Source: an uncultured Alphaproteobacteria bacterium (lineage in GTDB: Bacteria; Pseudomonadota; Alphaproteobacteria; HIMB59). From it: a stretch of 64,000 bases of DNA. A model generated the notes under the pieces. The model saw only the letters and a list, made by a program, of their open reading frames with translations. It searched no databases and was not told the origin of the DNA. A program made the position numbers and the translations under genes. This document shows, in pieces, positions 1-8,965 of this stretch. The DNA lies in the NCBI GenBank assembly GCA_902621205.1, contig CACNLH010000002.1, positions 103,101 to 167,100 of the forward strand, written 5' to 3'. Positions within the stretch are counted from its first letter, which is position 1. The number at the start of each line of letters is the position of its first letter.

Positions 1-1
1 A

Positions 2-2299
2 CCCACCACAGTATTTAGTTCAGACAAAGACCTTTTTCAACTGTTATCAGCTAATAATCGCATCATGGATCCAATGAAAAATATTGAAATTGATGATGCA
101 AAGGTAATGGAAAAATTTGGTGTTGGCCCTGACAAGATTACAGACGTACAAGCTTTAATTGGTGATAGTGTTGATAATATTCCTGGCGTCCCTGGCATTG
201 GACCAAAAACAGCCTCTAAATTAATTAATGAATTTGGTTCTTTTGAGGGCCTTCTTGCAAATAAAGAGAAAATATCAAATGAAAGAATTAAAAATCTTAT
301 ACATGACCATGAGGAAAAAGCAAAAATAAGCCACCAACTAGTAATTTTAAAAAATGATCTTGAACTACCTATAACAATCGAAAAGTTAAAAGACTTTGAA
401 GACTCACCAAAACTTAATAACTTTTTCAAAAAATATGAATTTAAATCATTAGTTAGAAACAGCGCTCATGAAACAAAACCGCATGCGGCCAAAAAAAACT
501 TAGAATTTAAATCACTTATAACGACAAAAGATATAATCGAATATCTTAAGTCTCTTCAATCTGAAAAAACTTTAGCGATAGATCTGGAGACAGATAGTTT
601 AGACGTCAATGAAGCAAATATCATTGGCATTTCATTATCTAATGCACAGCAAGCTTATTACCTACCTTTTAAATCACCTGAAAATGAAATATCTGAGACA
701 GATCAAAAAAAAATATTGAAAGAGTTGAATTTATTATGTGAAGATCCTTCAATTTTAAAGATTTTTCATAATGCTAAATACGATAGTGTTATTTTAAAAC
801 GCTTTAATGTAAATACTATTTCTTTTCAAGATACCTTATTAATGTCTTTTTTTGTCAATAACGGTTTAACAAAACACAATCTTGAGGATTTGTATTATTA
901 TTATTTTGGAGAAGAAAAAGAAAAATTTAAAGATGTCATTAAAAATGAATCTAAAAGAAATTATAAAGATTTTTCTGAAGTGCCTTTACAGTCTGCAACA
1001 AATTACGCTGCTCATGATGCTTATGCCACTTATAAATTATATGAAACATTACACGATCAAATATTAGATGCCCCAGATAGTTATATATATTTTGATATCG
1101 ATAAAAAATTAAGCTTAGTCCTTCAACAGGTTGAAAACAATGGTTGTAAGATTGATCTTAAATTTTTAACAAAACTTGAAAAAGATCTAAATAAAGAAAT
1201 TGAAAAAATTGAACAGAAAATTTTCAAAATCGCAGGTGAGGAGTTCAATATTGGTTCGCCAAAGCAACTTACCGAAATCTTCAAGAAACTTGATGTGAAG
1301 GTAACAAAAAAAACAAAAGCAGGAGATTTTCAAACTAATGTCAAAGTCTTAGAACAATTAGAATCTGAGGGAGTAGAGATTGCCTCGCATATTCTACAAT
1401 GGCGTCAATACTCCAAGCTCGTGTCGACCTACACATCTTCTTTAGCTGAACATGCTGATAATAACGATCGAGTTCACAGTACATTTAATATTGCAGCTAC
1501 TATTACGGGTAGATTAAGTTCATCTGAACCTAATTTACAAAATATCCCTATTAGAACTGAGATCGGAAAGAAAATTAGAACAGCATTTATTGCAGAAAAA
1601 GATCATGAGTTATATAGCTTCGATTACTCCCAAATCGAGCTTCGTGTACTTTGTGAAGCGTGCGAAGACCCTAATTTATTAAAAGCTTTCCAAGAGGATC
1701 AAGATATTCATCAAAGTACAGGCCAATTAGTTTTTAACAAAAAAACAATTAATGCTAATGATCGAAGAATGGCCAAGATTATTAATTTTGGAATAATTTA
1801 TGGAATTAGCCAATATGGTTTAGCTAAACAGTTAGGTGTTAGCAATGCTGAAGCAAAGCTTTTCATAGATAACTATTTTCAAAAATTTCCAAACATTAGT
1901 GACTTTATGAAATCAACTACCGATAAAGCAAAAAAACTAGGCTATGTTGAAAACCTTTTTGGAAGAAAGTCTCACATTAAAGACATCAATGCTAAAAATT
2001 TTATGCTCCGATCTTTTGCTGAAAGACAAGCTATCAATGCACCTATTCAAGGCACCGCATCTGAGTTAATTAAAATTGCAATGTTGGACATTCATAGCTA
2101 TTTAGAGAAAAATAAATGTAAATCTAAAATGACATCTCAAGTTCATGACGAGCTTTTATTTGAAATTCATAAAAAAGAAAAAGATATTATTCCACAAATA
2201 ACTAAATTGATGGAAACATCACATCAAAAATATAAATCTTTTAAAACTCCTATAAAAGTTGACTTCGGTGGCGGCTTGAACTGGGGATTAGCTCACTAA
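2..2299 (+). CDS. polA: DNA polymerase I, 5' end cut by the window edge
   Basis: The reading frame is open from base 2 with no stop before the first ATG at 65, and those first codons read like polymerase I (SSDKDLFQLL), so the true start lies upstream of the window. Visible in order: the end of the 5'-nuclease domain with its helix-hairpin-helix (GVPGIGPKTASKL), a 3'-5' proofreading domain that keeps the three Exo motifs (DLET, HNAKYD, AAHDAYAT), and the polymerase domain with motif A (FDYSQIELR), motif B (RRMAKIINFGIIYG) and motif C (QVHDELLFE). It does Okazaki-fragment maturation and repair synthesis. Many alphaproteobacteria keep proofreading in Pol I, and this one appears able to. It converges on the glutaredoxin gene with 6 bases between the stops. 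Identity is certain; only the start is missing. Confidence 0.97.
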   Translation, partial: PTTVFSSDKDLFQLLSANNRIMDPMKNIEIDDAKVMEKFGVGPDKITDVQALIGDSVDNIPGVPGIGPKTASKLINEFGSFEGLLANKEKISNERIKNLIHDHEEKAKISHQLVILKNDLELPITIEKLKDFEDSPKLNNFFKKYEFKSLVRNSAHETKPHAAKKNLEFKSLITTKDIIEYLKSLQSEKTLAIDLETDSLDVNEANIIGISLSNAQQAYYLPFKSPENEISETDQKKILKELNLLCEDPSILKIFHNAKYDSVILKRFNVNTISFQDTLLMSFFVNNGLTKHNLEDLYYYYFGEEKEKFKDVIKNESKRNYKDFSEVPLQSATNYAAHDAYATYKLYETLHDQILDAPDSYIYFDIDKKLSLVLQQVENNGCKIDLKFLTKLEKDLNKEIEKIEQKIFKIAGEEFNIGSPKQLTEIFKKLDVKVTKKTKAGDFQTNVKVLEQLESEGVEIASHILQWRQYSKLVSTYTSSLAEHADNNDRVHSTFNIAATITGRLSSSEPNLQNIPIRTEIGKKIRTAFIAEKDHELYSFDYSQIELRVLCEACEDPNLLKAFQEDQDIHQSTGQLVFNKKTINANDRRMAKIINFGIIYGISQYGLAKQLGVSNAEAKLFIDNYFQKFPNISDFMKSTTDKAKKLGYVENLFGRKSHIKDINAKNFMLRSFAERQAINAPIQGTASELIKIAMLDIHSYLEKNKCKSKMTSQVHDELLFEIHKKEKDIIPQITKLMETSHQKYKSFKTPIKVDFGGGLNWGLAH

Positions 2300-2305
2300 T
2301 TAAAA

Positions 2306-2545
2306 CTAAAAATCATCGTCAGGTTTATTAAATGCCATCCAACGTTCTAGCTCATGGTAGCCACCAATTTTTTCACCGTTGATTATGATTTGGGGAAACG
2401 TTTTGGCAGTTGGAAATATTTCAAAAAACTGATCACGGCTGTAATCCTCATCAAGCATTAATACTTGGGGGTTATGTGAGGATAAAACTGCCTTGGCTTT
2501 AGTGCAAAAAATACAGTTGTCTTTACTATAAATTTTGACTTCCAC
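2306..2545 (-). CDS. Glutaredoxin (NrdH/GrxC-like), RNR electron donor
   Basis: A 79-residue protein with the thioredoxin-fold start VKIYSKDNC, the redox motif CIFC near residues 11-14, a cis-proline stretch (TFPQIIING) and the GGYHEL segment that binds glutathione in glutaredoxins. It begins with GTG immediately after the nrdB stop codon, with no gap, so it is the third gene of the nrdA-nrdB operon. The position indicates that it re-reduces the C-terminal cysteines of NrdA. The GG-Y-E end looks more like glutaredoxin than NrdH, but the two families are close and the physiological reductant (glutathione or thioredoxin reductase) cannot be read from sequence. Confidence 0.9.
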   Translation of the reverse strand: MEVKIYSKDNCIFCTKAKAVLSSHNPQVLMLDEDYSRDQFFEIFPTAKTFPQIIINGEKIGGYHELERWMAFNKPDDDF

Positions 2546-3535
2546 TTAGAAAGACTCGTCAAAAGACAAAGAACGATCTGTTGGACGCTGGTATTCAGAC
2601 ACCCTTTTTTCGAAGAAATTAGTCACGTTTTGAACATCAAGAGCTCTCATGAAATCAAATGGATTTTCGGTATTAAATACCCTTTCAAATCCAAAAAGAT
2701 CAGCAATTCGATCTGAAACAGCTTCAATATACATACACATCATTTCCTTGTTCATACCAATGAGATCAACAGGAAGTGCGTCAGTAACAAACTCTTTTTC
2801 AAACTCTACCGCTTCTCTCACTATTTCTTCGAACTCAGACTGTGCGACAGGACCAGGTATTAAATCCATTGATTTAATATCTTCATCTGACAAGGTTCCT
2901 TTATTAAACTTTTCACTTAATGTTTTAAACATCAAAGCTGAGAAACTAAAGTGCATTCCTTCATCTCTAGCTATCCAGTCATTTGATAAGGCTAAGCCTG
3001 GAAGTAAACCTCTTTTTCTAAAATAATAAATGGCACAAAAGGATCCAGCAAAAAATAATCCTTCAACTAAACCAAAGGCGATTAAGCGTGTTAATAAATT
3101 TTGATTTCCATTCAGCCATTTTGAAACCCACTGTGCTTTTTTATTAATACAAGGAACGTTTTGAATAGCAGAAAATAGCTTATCTTTTTCTGATGGGTCC
3201 TCTACATAAGCTTCAATTTGTAAACCATACATTTCTGCGTGAATAGACTCATTTAGCATTTGCATGGTGATAAACAATCGAGACTCAGGAATTAAAATCT
3301 CATTATAAAATCTGGATGCTAGATTTTCATTTATCATTGCCTCTGAATTTGCAAAAAATGCAAGCACATGTTTGATAAAATGTATTTCTCCTTCTCCTAG
3401 AGTTTTTAGATCTCTTAAATCATCTTGAAGAGACACCTCCTCAGGCGTCCAAAATGCTTGAACGTGTTGCTTGTAACGATCAAAAATTTCTTGGTGTTGA
3501 ATAGGGAAAATTGATTTGCATCCTTTAGATATCAT
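2546..3535 (-). CDS. nrdB: Class Ia ribonucleotide reductase, beta subunit
   Basis: This 329-residue protein carries the di-iron and radical residues of class Ia R2. The NESIHAEMY segment gives the E-x-x-H iron ligands and the radical tyrosine four residues on, VEGLFFAGSF supplies the next glutamate, and ARDEGMH the final E-x-x-H pair. The tyrosine is present, so a normal tyrosyl-radical cofactor is expected rather than a tyrosine-free variant. The length is usual for compact alphaproteobacterial R2 proteins. The ATG at 3535 is preceded by an AAGGAG ribosome site. It lies 33 bases after nrdA and directly abuts the glutaredoxin gene, so the three are co-transcribed. Together with NrdA it makes deoxyribonucleotides aerobically. 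Confidence 0.96.
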   Translation of the reverse strand: MISKGCKSIFPIQHQEIFDRYKQHVQAFWTPEEVSLQDDLRDLKTLGEGEIHFIKHVLAFFANSEAMINENLASRFYNEILIPESRLFITMQMLNESIHAEMYGLQIEAYVEDPSEKDKLFSAIQNVPCINKKAQWVSKWLNGNQNLLTRLIAFGLVEGLFFAGSFCAIYYFRKRGLLPGLALSNDWIARDEGMHFSFSALMFKTLSEKFNKGTLSDEDIKSMDLIPGPVAQSEFEEIVREAVEFEKEFVTDALPVDLIGMNKEMMCMYIEAVSDRIADLFGFERVFNTENPFDFMRALDVQNVTNFFEKRVSEYQRPTDRSLSFDESF

Positions 3536-3568
3536 GACTTGCTCCTTAAATTAAATTGATTGAAAATC

Positions 3569-6307
3569 TTACGCACTACATGTTACACAATCTTCCGGTT
3601 CATTAGATTGCGCCTCTTTGACATAAGACTCTTTTGCTTTTTTTTCAGAAGACACTGTTACTTTAACTGCGTCTACGGCTGATCGGCTTCGCAGGTAATA
3701 CATGCCTGTTTTTAAGCCTTTTTTCCAAGCATACATGTGCATGGAGTTTACTTTTCCAAAAGTAGGTGTTGCCAACCATAAGTTCATGGATTGGGTTTGG
3801 TCAATAAATGGCGCTCTATCAGCTGCCATATCTATAACTGTTTTTTGAGATGTTTCCCAAACAGTTTTATAAACATCTTTTAAGTCTTCAGGAAATCCTT
3901 CAATATTTTGTACAGAGCCATTTTCCAAAATAATTTGATCACGTAATTCTTTGCTCCATAAGTTTCTTTTCATAAGTTCTTTAACAAGGTGACGATTTAC
4001 TAATAAAAATTCACCTGAGAGAGTTTGTCTTTTATAAATGTTTGATGTTTGTACTTGGAACGTTTCAGTATTTCCTAGGATAATACCAGTGGAGGCTGTA
4101 GGCATACATGCAGTGGTCAAAGAGTTTCGAACACCATGCTTTTGGATTTTCTCCATTAATCCCTTCCAGTCCCACATACTTGACGGTTTAACACCCCAAA
4201 GATCAAATTGGAATTTCCCTTCAGATAGAGGGGATCCTTTAAAAGTAGAGTAAGGCCCTTTATCAGTAGCAAGTTCCATTGATGCTTCTAAAGCTCCAAA
4301 ATAAATTGTCTCAAAAATTTGTTTATTAATTATTTGCGCTTGAACAGAGTCATAAGGGATATTCATTTTAAAATAAACATCTGCTAAACCCTGTATACCG
4401 AGACCGATAGGACGGTGACGACTATTTGAGTTTTCAGTTTTATTAGTAGGATAGAAATTTATATCAATAACTTGATCTAAATTCTTAGTCGCCAGTTTTG
4501 CAACTTGATATAAGTTTTGATAATCAAATTTACTTTCATCAGTTACAAATTTTGGCAATGCAATTGACGCAAGGTTACAAACAGCAGTTTCATCTTTTTC
4601 AGAATACTCCACTATCTCTGCACAGAGATTAGAAGATTTAATGACACCAATATTTTTTTGGTTAGACTTATTATTAACAGCATCTTTGTAAAGCATGTAT
4701 GGCTGACCAGTTTCAATTTGGGCTTCGATTATTTTAGACATTAAAGCTCTTGCCTTTATTCTTTTTAAGTCAGGCATTTCATTTTCATATTTTGTATAAA
4801 GATCAACAAACTCCTTGCCATATGTATCCGATAAACCAGGGCATTCGTGTTCACTCATTAGAGTCCAATCGGCATCTTCTTCGACTCTTTCCATAAATAA
4901 ATCAGGGATCCATAATGCATAGAATAAGTCTCTGGCTCTAAATTCTTCAGCTCCCGTATTTTTTCTAAGCTCTAAAAAAGCCTCAATATCTGCATGCCAT
5001 GGCTCCAAATAGACAGCAAAAGAACCCTTTCTTTTACCTCCACCCTGATCAACAGACCTTGCTGTTTCATTAAAAATTTTAAGGAAAGGTATCAATCCAT
5101 TAGACTTGCCATTGGTTGACTTAATACGGCTACCGCCACCTCTAATGTTATGAGCATGAAGACCAATGCCACCAGCGGTTTTTGAAATTAAAGCGCAGTC
5201 TTTTACAGTATTAAAAATTCCTTCGATAGAGTCATCTTCCATTCCAATTAGAAAACAGGACGACAATTGTTGCATCTTTAAACCACTATTAAATAGAGTG
5301 GGGGTTGCGTGTGTGTAGAAACCCTGAGATAGGCTGTCATAAGTTTTCTTAACCTGATAAAAATCAAACTTATCTCCGGACACACATAAAGCGACTCTCA
5401 TCCATAAATCCTGAGGTCTTTCTGCTGTTTTATTGTTTGATTGTAAAAGATAAGCTCTGAACAAAGTAGTCAATGCAAAATAATCAAAGTAATAATCACG
5501 ATCGTAGTCAATAATTTTTTCAATCTCTTCAGCGTTAGCTTTTACTTTTTCATAATATTCATCGCGCAATAAACCATCCTCATAAAGATTTTTTGTTGCA
5601 ATAATAAAACCTGGTGTTTCTTTATGTAGAGCATTAGCTTTAATCCTCCCAGCTAGATATGAGTAATCGGGATGTTCTACTGTCAGAGCAGCAGCTGTTT
5701 CAGCTAGGTAAGTGTCTATTTCATTTGTTGTGATACCATCGTAAAGACCTTGAATTGCCTTTTGAGCAATTGTAATAGGATCTATCTCTAAACCGTTTGA
5801 CAAAATAGAAATGCGATTTGTAATTTTTTCTAAAGAGATATCCTCTTTGTTACCATCTCTTTTGGTAACAGCCATTGTGGATACTTTGGCACCAATTTGT
5901 TCATTCAGTTGAGCAGTCTTATAACGTTGGTTAGCTCTTTGTTCTCTGTAGAGTACATAGGCGCGAGCTACTTTATGATGTTCACCCCTCATGAGGGCTA
6001 ATTCCACTTGGTCTTGGATATCCTCGATATGAATCATATCACCGTTTGCAATACGTCTAGTTAGAGCCGCGGTGACTGTTTCAGTTAAAACTGAAACATT
6101 TTTGTCAATTTGTTTGCTATCACGAAGATCAGTTTGTGCCAAAAATGCTTTTCTTATAGCATTTGCAATTTTGTCAGATTTAAAAGGTGTTATCGATCCA
6201 TCACGCCTTACAACACTGAGACTTAGCAAGTTTATTTCTTCGTTTTGCTTATTTATAACTGTGTTTTTTGTTGAATTTTCAAGTGATTCTGCGTTATTTG
6301 TTTCCAT
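3569..6307 (-). CDS. nrdA: Class Ia ribonucleotide reductase, alpha subunit, with two ATP-cone regions
   Basis: A protein of about 912 residues. The N terminus holds two successive ATP-cone-like segments, one starting VVRRDGSITPFKSDK and one starting VTKRDGNKEDISLEK, like the double-cone NrdA of Pseudomonas aeruginosa. The catalytic core has LSSCFLIG, NLCAEI and CNLASIAL (the active-site cysteines and the N-x-C-x-E radical site), the radical-relay tyrosine pair in GMYYLRSRS, and a C-terminal C-x-x-C (CVTCSA) that receives electrons from glutaredoxin. I chose ATG 6307, preceded by AGGAAG, over TTG 6319, which has no ribosome site. It heads the nrdA-nrdB-glutaredoxin operon. Two NrdR-box-like sites lie upstream, implying repression by NrdR, whose gene is not in the window. 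Confidence 0.96.
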   Translation of the reverse strand: METNNAESLENSTKNTVINKQNEEINLLSLSVVRRDGSITPFKSDKIANAIRKAFLAQTDLRDSKQIDKNVSVLTETVTAALTRRIANGDMIHIEDIQDQVELALMRGEHHKVARAYVLYREQRANQRYKTAQLNEQIGAKVSTMAVTKRDGNKEDISLEKITNRISILSNGLEIDPITIAQKAIQGLYDGITTNEIDTYLAETAAALTVEHPDYSYLAGRIKANALHKETPGFIIATKNLYEDGLLRDEYYEKVKANAEEIEKIIDYDRDYYFDYFALTTLFRAYLLQSNNKTAERPQDLWMRVALCVSGDKFDFYQVKKTYDSLSQGFYTHATPTLFNSGLKMQQLSSCFLIGMEDDSIEGIFNTVKDCALISKTAGGIGLHAHNIRGGGSRIKSTNGKSNGLIPFLKIFNETARSVDQGGGKRKGSFAVYLEPWHADIEAFLELRKNTGAEEFRARDLFYALWIPDLFMERVEEDADWTLMSEHECPGLSDTYGKEFVDLYTKYENEMPDLKRIKARALMSKIIEAQIETGQPYMLYKDAVNNKSNQKNIGVIKSSNLCAEIVEYSEKDETAVCNLASIALPKFVTDESKFDYQNLYQVAKLATKNLDQVIDINFYPTNKTENSNSRHRPIGLGIQGLADVYFKMNIPYDSVQAQIINKQIFETIYFGALEASMELATDKGPYSTFKGSPLSEGKFQFDLWGVKPSSMWDWKGLMEKIQKHGVRNSLTTACMPTASTGIILGNTETFQVQTSNIYKRQTLSGEFLLVNRHLVKELMKRNLWSKELRDQIILENGSVQNIEGFPEDLKDVYKTVWETSQKTVIDMAADRAPFIDQTQSMNLWLATPTFGKVNSMHMYAWKKGLKTGMYYLRSRSAVDAVKVTVSSEKKAKESYVKEAQSNEPEDCVTCSA

Positions 6308-6319
6308 TCTTCCTACCAA

Positions 6320-6677
6320 GTTAAAGTGTACTTTTTTGAATAATCACTAGATGTAGTGTTTATTGCCTAGTGACTATACAATCTATAGACAATCTTAGTC
6401 AATTTATTTTGTATTAAATTCTGAAAAGCCAATAAATTCAATTGGAAATTAAAGATTCAATTAACAAGTAATTTGAAAATATTCACAGGTTTTTATCAAA
6501 TTTTCCAAAACTACGAATATCTCTTAAAAAATACTATTTAGGTCCATTTTTAATAGCCCTAATTCTGACCTGATTCGCATTTTGCAAATCAAAAACAATT
6601 CACATTTATGTTCAACTTTCATAAGGAATTCAGGATTTTTTAATAGATCTCTGTTTAAAATCCCTTACTTTCATTTG
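6320..6677. other. Divergent intergenic region, nrdA / adenosine kinase-like gene
   Basis: This is the longest gene-free stretch of the window, about 360 bases. The left part holds the NrdR boxes. The rest is AT-rich with no convincing gene. A short inverted repeat (GGATTTT at 6633-6639, AAAATCC at 6657-6663, 17-base loop) lies just before the GTG start at 6678. I looked for a SAM or SAH riboswitch, because the downstream operon makes and recycles SAM, and did not recognise one. An in-frame TTG at 6582 would extend the downstream gene through this region, but the extra 32 residues do not look like the family. Confidence 0.5.
6344..6391 (-). promoter_or_regulatory. Tandem NrdR boxes upstream of nrdA
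   Basis: The first box, 6344-6359, is a 16-base near-palindrome (tcactagATgtagtgt) that agrees with the NrdR consensus acaCwAtATaTwGtgt at 13 of 16 positions. The second, 6376-6391, is weaker outside but matches 9 of 10 core positions (CaAtcTaTaG). Their centres are 32 bases apart, about three helical turns, the spacing typical of NrdR site pairs. The first box ends 37 bases before the nrdA ATG. Known of the family: NrdR binds such pairs as an ATP/dATP-loaded repressor of RNR operons. The scores are hand counts. Confidence 0.75.
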
Positions 6678-7628
6678 GTGAAAAAAATTCTAGGGGTAGG
6701 AACTGCTTTGGTTGATGTAATATGCCAGGTAGAGGACAGTGTTATCAATAATTTGAAATTAACTAAAGGCTCTATGACATTGATTGAGGAGTCTCAAATT
6801 AAGGAAATTAGGTCAAATTTCGATAATCCATTAATTACTTCGGGTGGATCAGTATGTAATACTATCCATGAATTAAACTTTAGCTCTCATGAGGCAAGTT
6901 TTTACGGCAAGGTCAATGATGATGAGTATGGAAATGCTTTTGTTCAAGATTTACAAAAAGAAAATATCTCGTTTAAAGGTGTCTCCAATAAAACAGATCT
7001 TCCAACTGGCTGCTGTAATATTTTAGTTTCACCCGATGGTGAAAGAACCATGGCTACACACATCGGAATAGGATCACAATTAAACCCTGACGAAGTTAAT
7101 GAAGATATACTCAATTCAATTGATCATGTGTACATGGAGTCATATCTTTGGGATCATGAACTTACAAAAAAAACACTCAAAAAATTTTCAGATATTGCAA
7201 AATCAAAAAACATAGAAATATCTCTTTCATTGTCAGACCCCTTTTGTGTTGATCGACACAGAGATGAATTAAAAAATTTTATAACTGATAATGTAGATTT
7301 AGTTTTTTGTAATTTTGATGAAGCAAAGATGTTTACACAATCTGATTCAATGGCAGATGTGAGTTCTTTTTTTAAAAATTTTAGAAAAAAAATTGTTATG
7401 ACCTCTGGTGCTGAGGGTGCATATTATTTTTTTGAAGACGATGTAAAACATCAATCTGCTCAAAAAATAGAAAATGTTCTGGACACAACAGGTGCAGGAG
7501 ATAATTTTGCTGCAGGATTTTTAGATTTTTACTTATCTGGAAAACCTGTCGATGAAGCGCTTAAAAATGGTAATAGAAAGGCTGAAGAAGTTATTCAGCA
7601 GCTGGGACCAAGGATAAAAAGAGCTTGA
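6678..7628 (+). CDS. PfkB-family kinase, probably adenosine kinase
   Basis: A PfkB/ribokinase-fold kinase of about 316 residues. It opens with KKILGVGTALVDV (nucleoside/sugar-binding start), has GGSVCNT in the substrate lid region and ends with the PfkB signature DTTGAGDNFAAGF, whose aspartate is the catalytic base. Family members next to ahcY are usually adenosine kinases. AhcY releases adenosine 55 bases downstream, so phosphorylating adenosine to AMP would pull the SAH hydrolase reaction forward. GTG 6678 is chosen because homology begins there; no clear ribosome site precedes it, and an upstream in-frame TTG at 6582 is the alternative. It is first in a plus-strand run reaching trxA. A different nucleoside or sugar substrate cannot be excluded. 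Confidence 0.8.
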   Translation: MKKILGVGTALVDVICQVEDSVINNLKLTKGSMTLIEESQIKEIRSNFDNPLITSGGSVCNTIHELNFSSHEASFYGKVNDDEYGNAFVQDLQKENISFKGVSNKTDLPTGCCNILVSPDGERTMATHIGIGSQLNPDEVNEDILNSIDHVYMESYLWDHELTKKTLKKFSDIAKSKNIEISLSLSDPFCVDRHRDELKNFITDNVDLVFCNFDEAKMFTQSDSMADVSSFFKNFRKKIVMTSGAEGAYYFFEDDVKHQSAQKIENVLDTTGAGDNFAAGFLDFYLSGKPVDEALKNGNRKAEEVIQQLGPRIKRA

Positions 7629-7683
7629 TAATGAAGAATAAATCATATTTTATTTTAAAAAGTCTGTCTAAAAGGAGGGTTAA

Positions 7684-8964
7684 GTGGATTACAAAGTAAA
7701 AGATATTTCCCAACATGAATTTGGGAGACAAGAAATTGAAATAGCAGAAACTGAAATGCCAGGATTAATGGCTATTCGTGAACAATATGGAGAGTCAAAA
7801 CCGTTGGCCGGGGCCAATATTATGGGCTGTCTTCACATGACCATCCAAACTGCTGTCTTAATTGAAACACTTGTAGCACTTGGCGCAAAATGTCGATGGA
7901 GCTCTTGTAATATTTACTCTACTCAAGATCATGCAGCTGCTGCTATTGCCCAAAGCGGCACACCTGTTTTTGCCTGGAAGGGTATGAATGAAGATGAATT
8001 TTGGTGGTGTATTGATCAAACAATTGAGGCAGATGGGTGGGAGCCTAATATGATACTAGATGATGGTGGAGACTTAACACTTCGAATGCATGAGAAGTAC
8101 CCTGAGCTTTTGAAAAATGTCAGAGGATTATCTGAAGAAACTACCACAGGTGTCCTTCGTTTAGAGCAAATGGCATCTAAAGGAACTCTTCAAGTTCCTG
8201 CTATAAATGTAAATGACTCTGTAACAAAAAGTAAATTTGATAATTTATATGGTTGTAAGGAAAGTTTAGTAGACGGAATTCGAAGAGGAACTGACGTAAT
8301 GATGGCGGGTAAAGTTGCTGTTGTAGCCGGGTTTGGAGATGTTGGAAAAGGCAGCGCAGCTTCATTAAGAGGAGCTGGAGCTAGAGTTCAAGTAACAGAA
8401 GTTGATCCTATTTGCGCACTACAAGCAGCAATGGAAGGCTATGAGGTTGTTACTATGGATGATGCATGTAAGTATGCTGATATCTTTGTAACTGCAACAG
8501 GTAATAAAGATATCATTACCCAAGACCACATGAGAGAAATGAAAGATCGTGCAATTGTCTGTAATATTGGACACTTTGATAATGAAATTCAAATAGATGA
8601 TTTGCAAAACTATAAATGGGAAGAGATAAAACCTCAAGTTGACCAAGTAACATTTCCAGATGGTAAGAAGCTAATAATACTTTCAAAGGGAAGGTTGGTG
8701 AACTTAGGTAATGCCACTGGCCATCCTAGTTTTGTGATGAGTGCATCATTCTCAAATCAGGTTTTAGCTCAAATTGAAATTTGGGAGAATTACAAAAACT
8801 ACGAAAATAAAGTCTATGTCCTTCCTAAAAAACTAGATGAAATGGTTGCGATGTTTCACCTGCAAAAAGTTGGTGCTAAACTGACTGAAATGTCCAAGGA
8901 ACAAAGCGATTATTTAGGTGTCGAACAGCAGGGTCCATTTAAGAAAGATACATATAGGTACTAA
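7684..8964 (+). CDS. ahcY: Adenosylhomocysteinase (SAH hydrolase)
   Basis: A 426-residue enzyme that splits S-adenosylhomocysteine to adenosine and homocysteine with bound NAD. The NAD-binding Rossmann segment reads [13 protein letters not shown], substrate-pocket stretches include [13 protein letters not shown] and the region around DDGGDLT, and the C terminus ends in the family's KxDTYRY tail, which reaches into the neighbouring subunit's NAD site. The start is GTG at 7684 with a strong AGGAGG-type site just before it. It sits between the adenosine kinase-like gene and metK (one base away), giving a compact methyl-cycle unit: SAM made by MetK, SAH cleared by AhcY, adenosine salvaged by the kinase. 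Identity is certain. Confidence 0.97.
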   Translation: MDYKVKDISQHEFGRQEIEIAETEMPGLMAIREQYGESKPLAGANIMGCLHMTIQTAVLIETLVALGAKCRWSSCNIYSTQDHAAAAIAQSGTPVFAWKGMNEDEFWWCIDQTIEADGWEPNMILDDGGDLTLRMHEKYPELLKNVRGLSEETTTGVLRLEQMASKGTLQVPAINVNDSVTKSKFDNLYGCKESLVDGIRRGTDVMMAGKVAVVAGFGDVGKGSAASLRGAGARVQVTEVDPICALQAAMEGYEVVTMDDACKYADIFVTATGNKDIITQDHMREMKDRAIVCNIGHFDNEIQIDDLQNYKWEEIKPQVDQVTFPDGKKLIILSKGRLVNLGNATGHPSFVMSASFSNQVLAQIEIWENYKNYENKVYVLPKKLDEMVAMFHLQKVGAKLTEMSKEQSDYLGVEQQGPFKKDTYRY

Positions 8965-8965
8965 A

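Noticed and set aside
6582..6677. N-terminal extension of the adenosine kinase-like gene from TTG 6582
   Set aside because: The extra 32 residues do not resemble PfkB kinases; family similarity begins at GTG 6678. No ribosome site supports TTG 6582.
8419..8646. Minus-strand reading frame inside ahcY, and similar antisense frames elsewhere
   Set aside because: These lie wholly opposite conserved enzymes, show no family motifs and have no ribosome sites; they are shadows of the coding strand.
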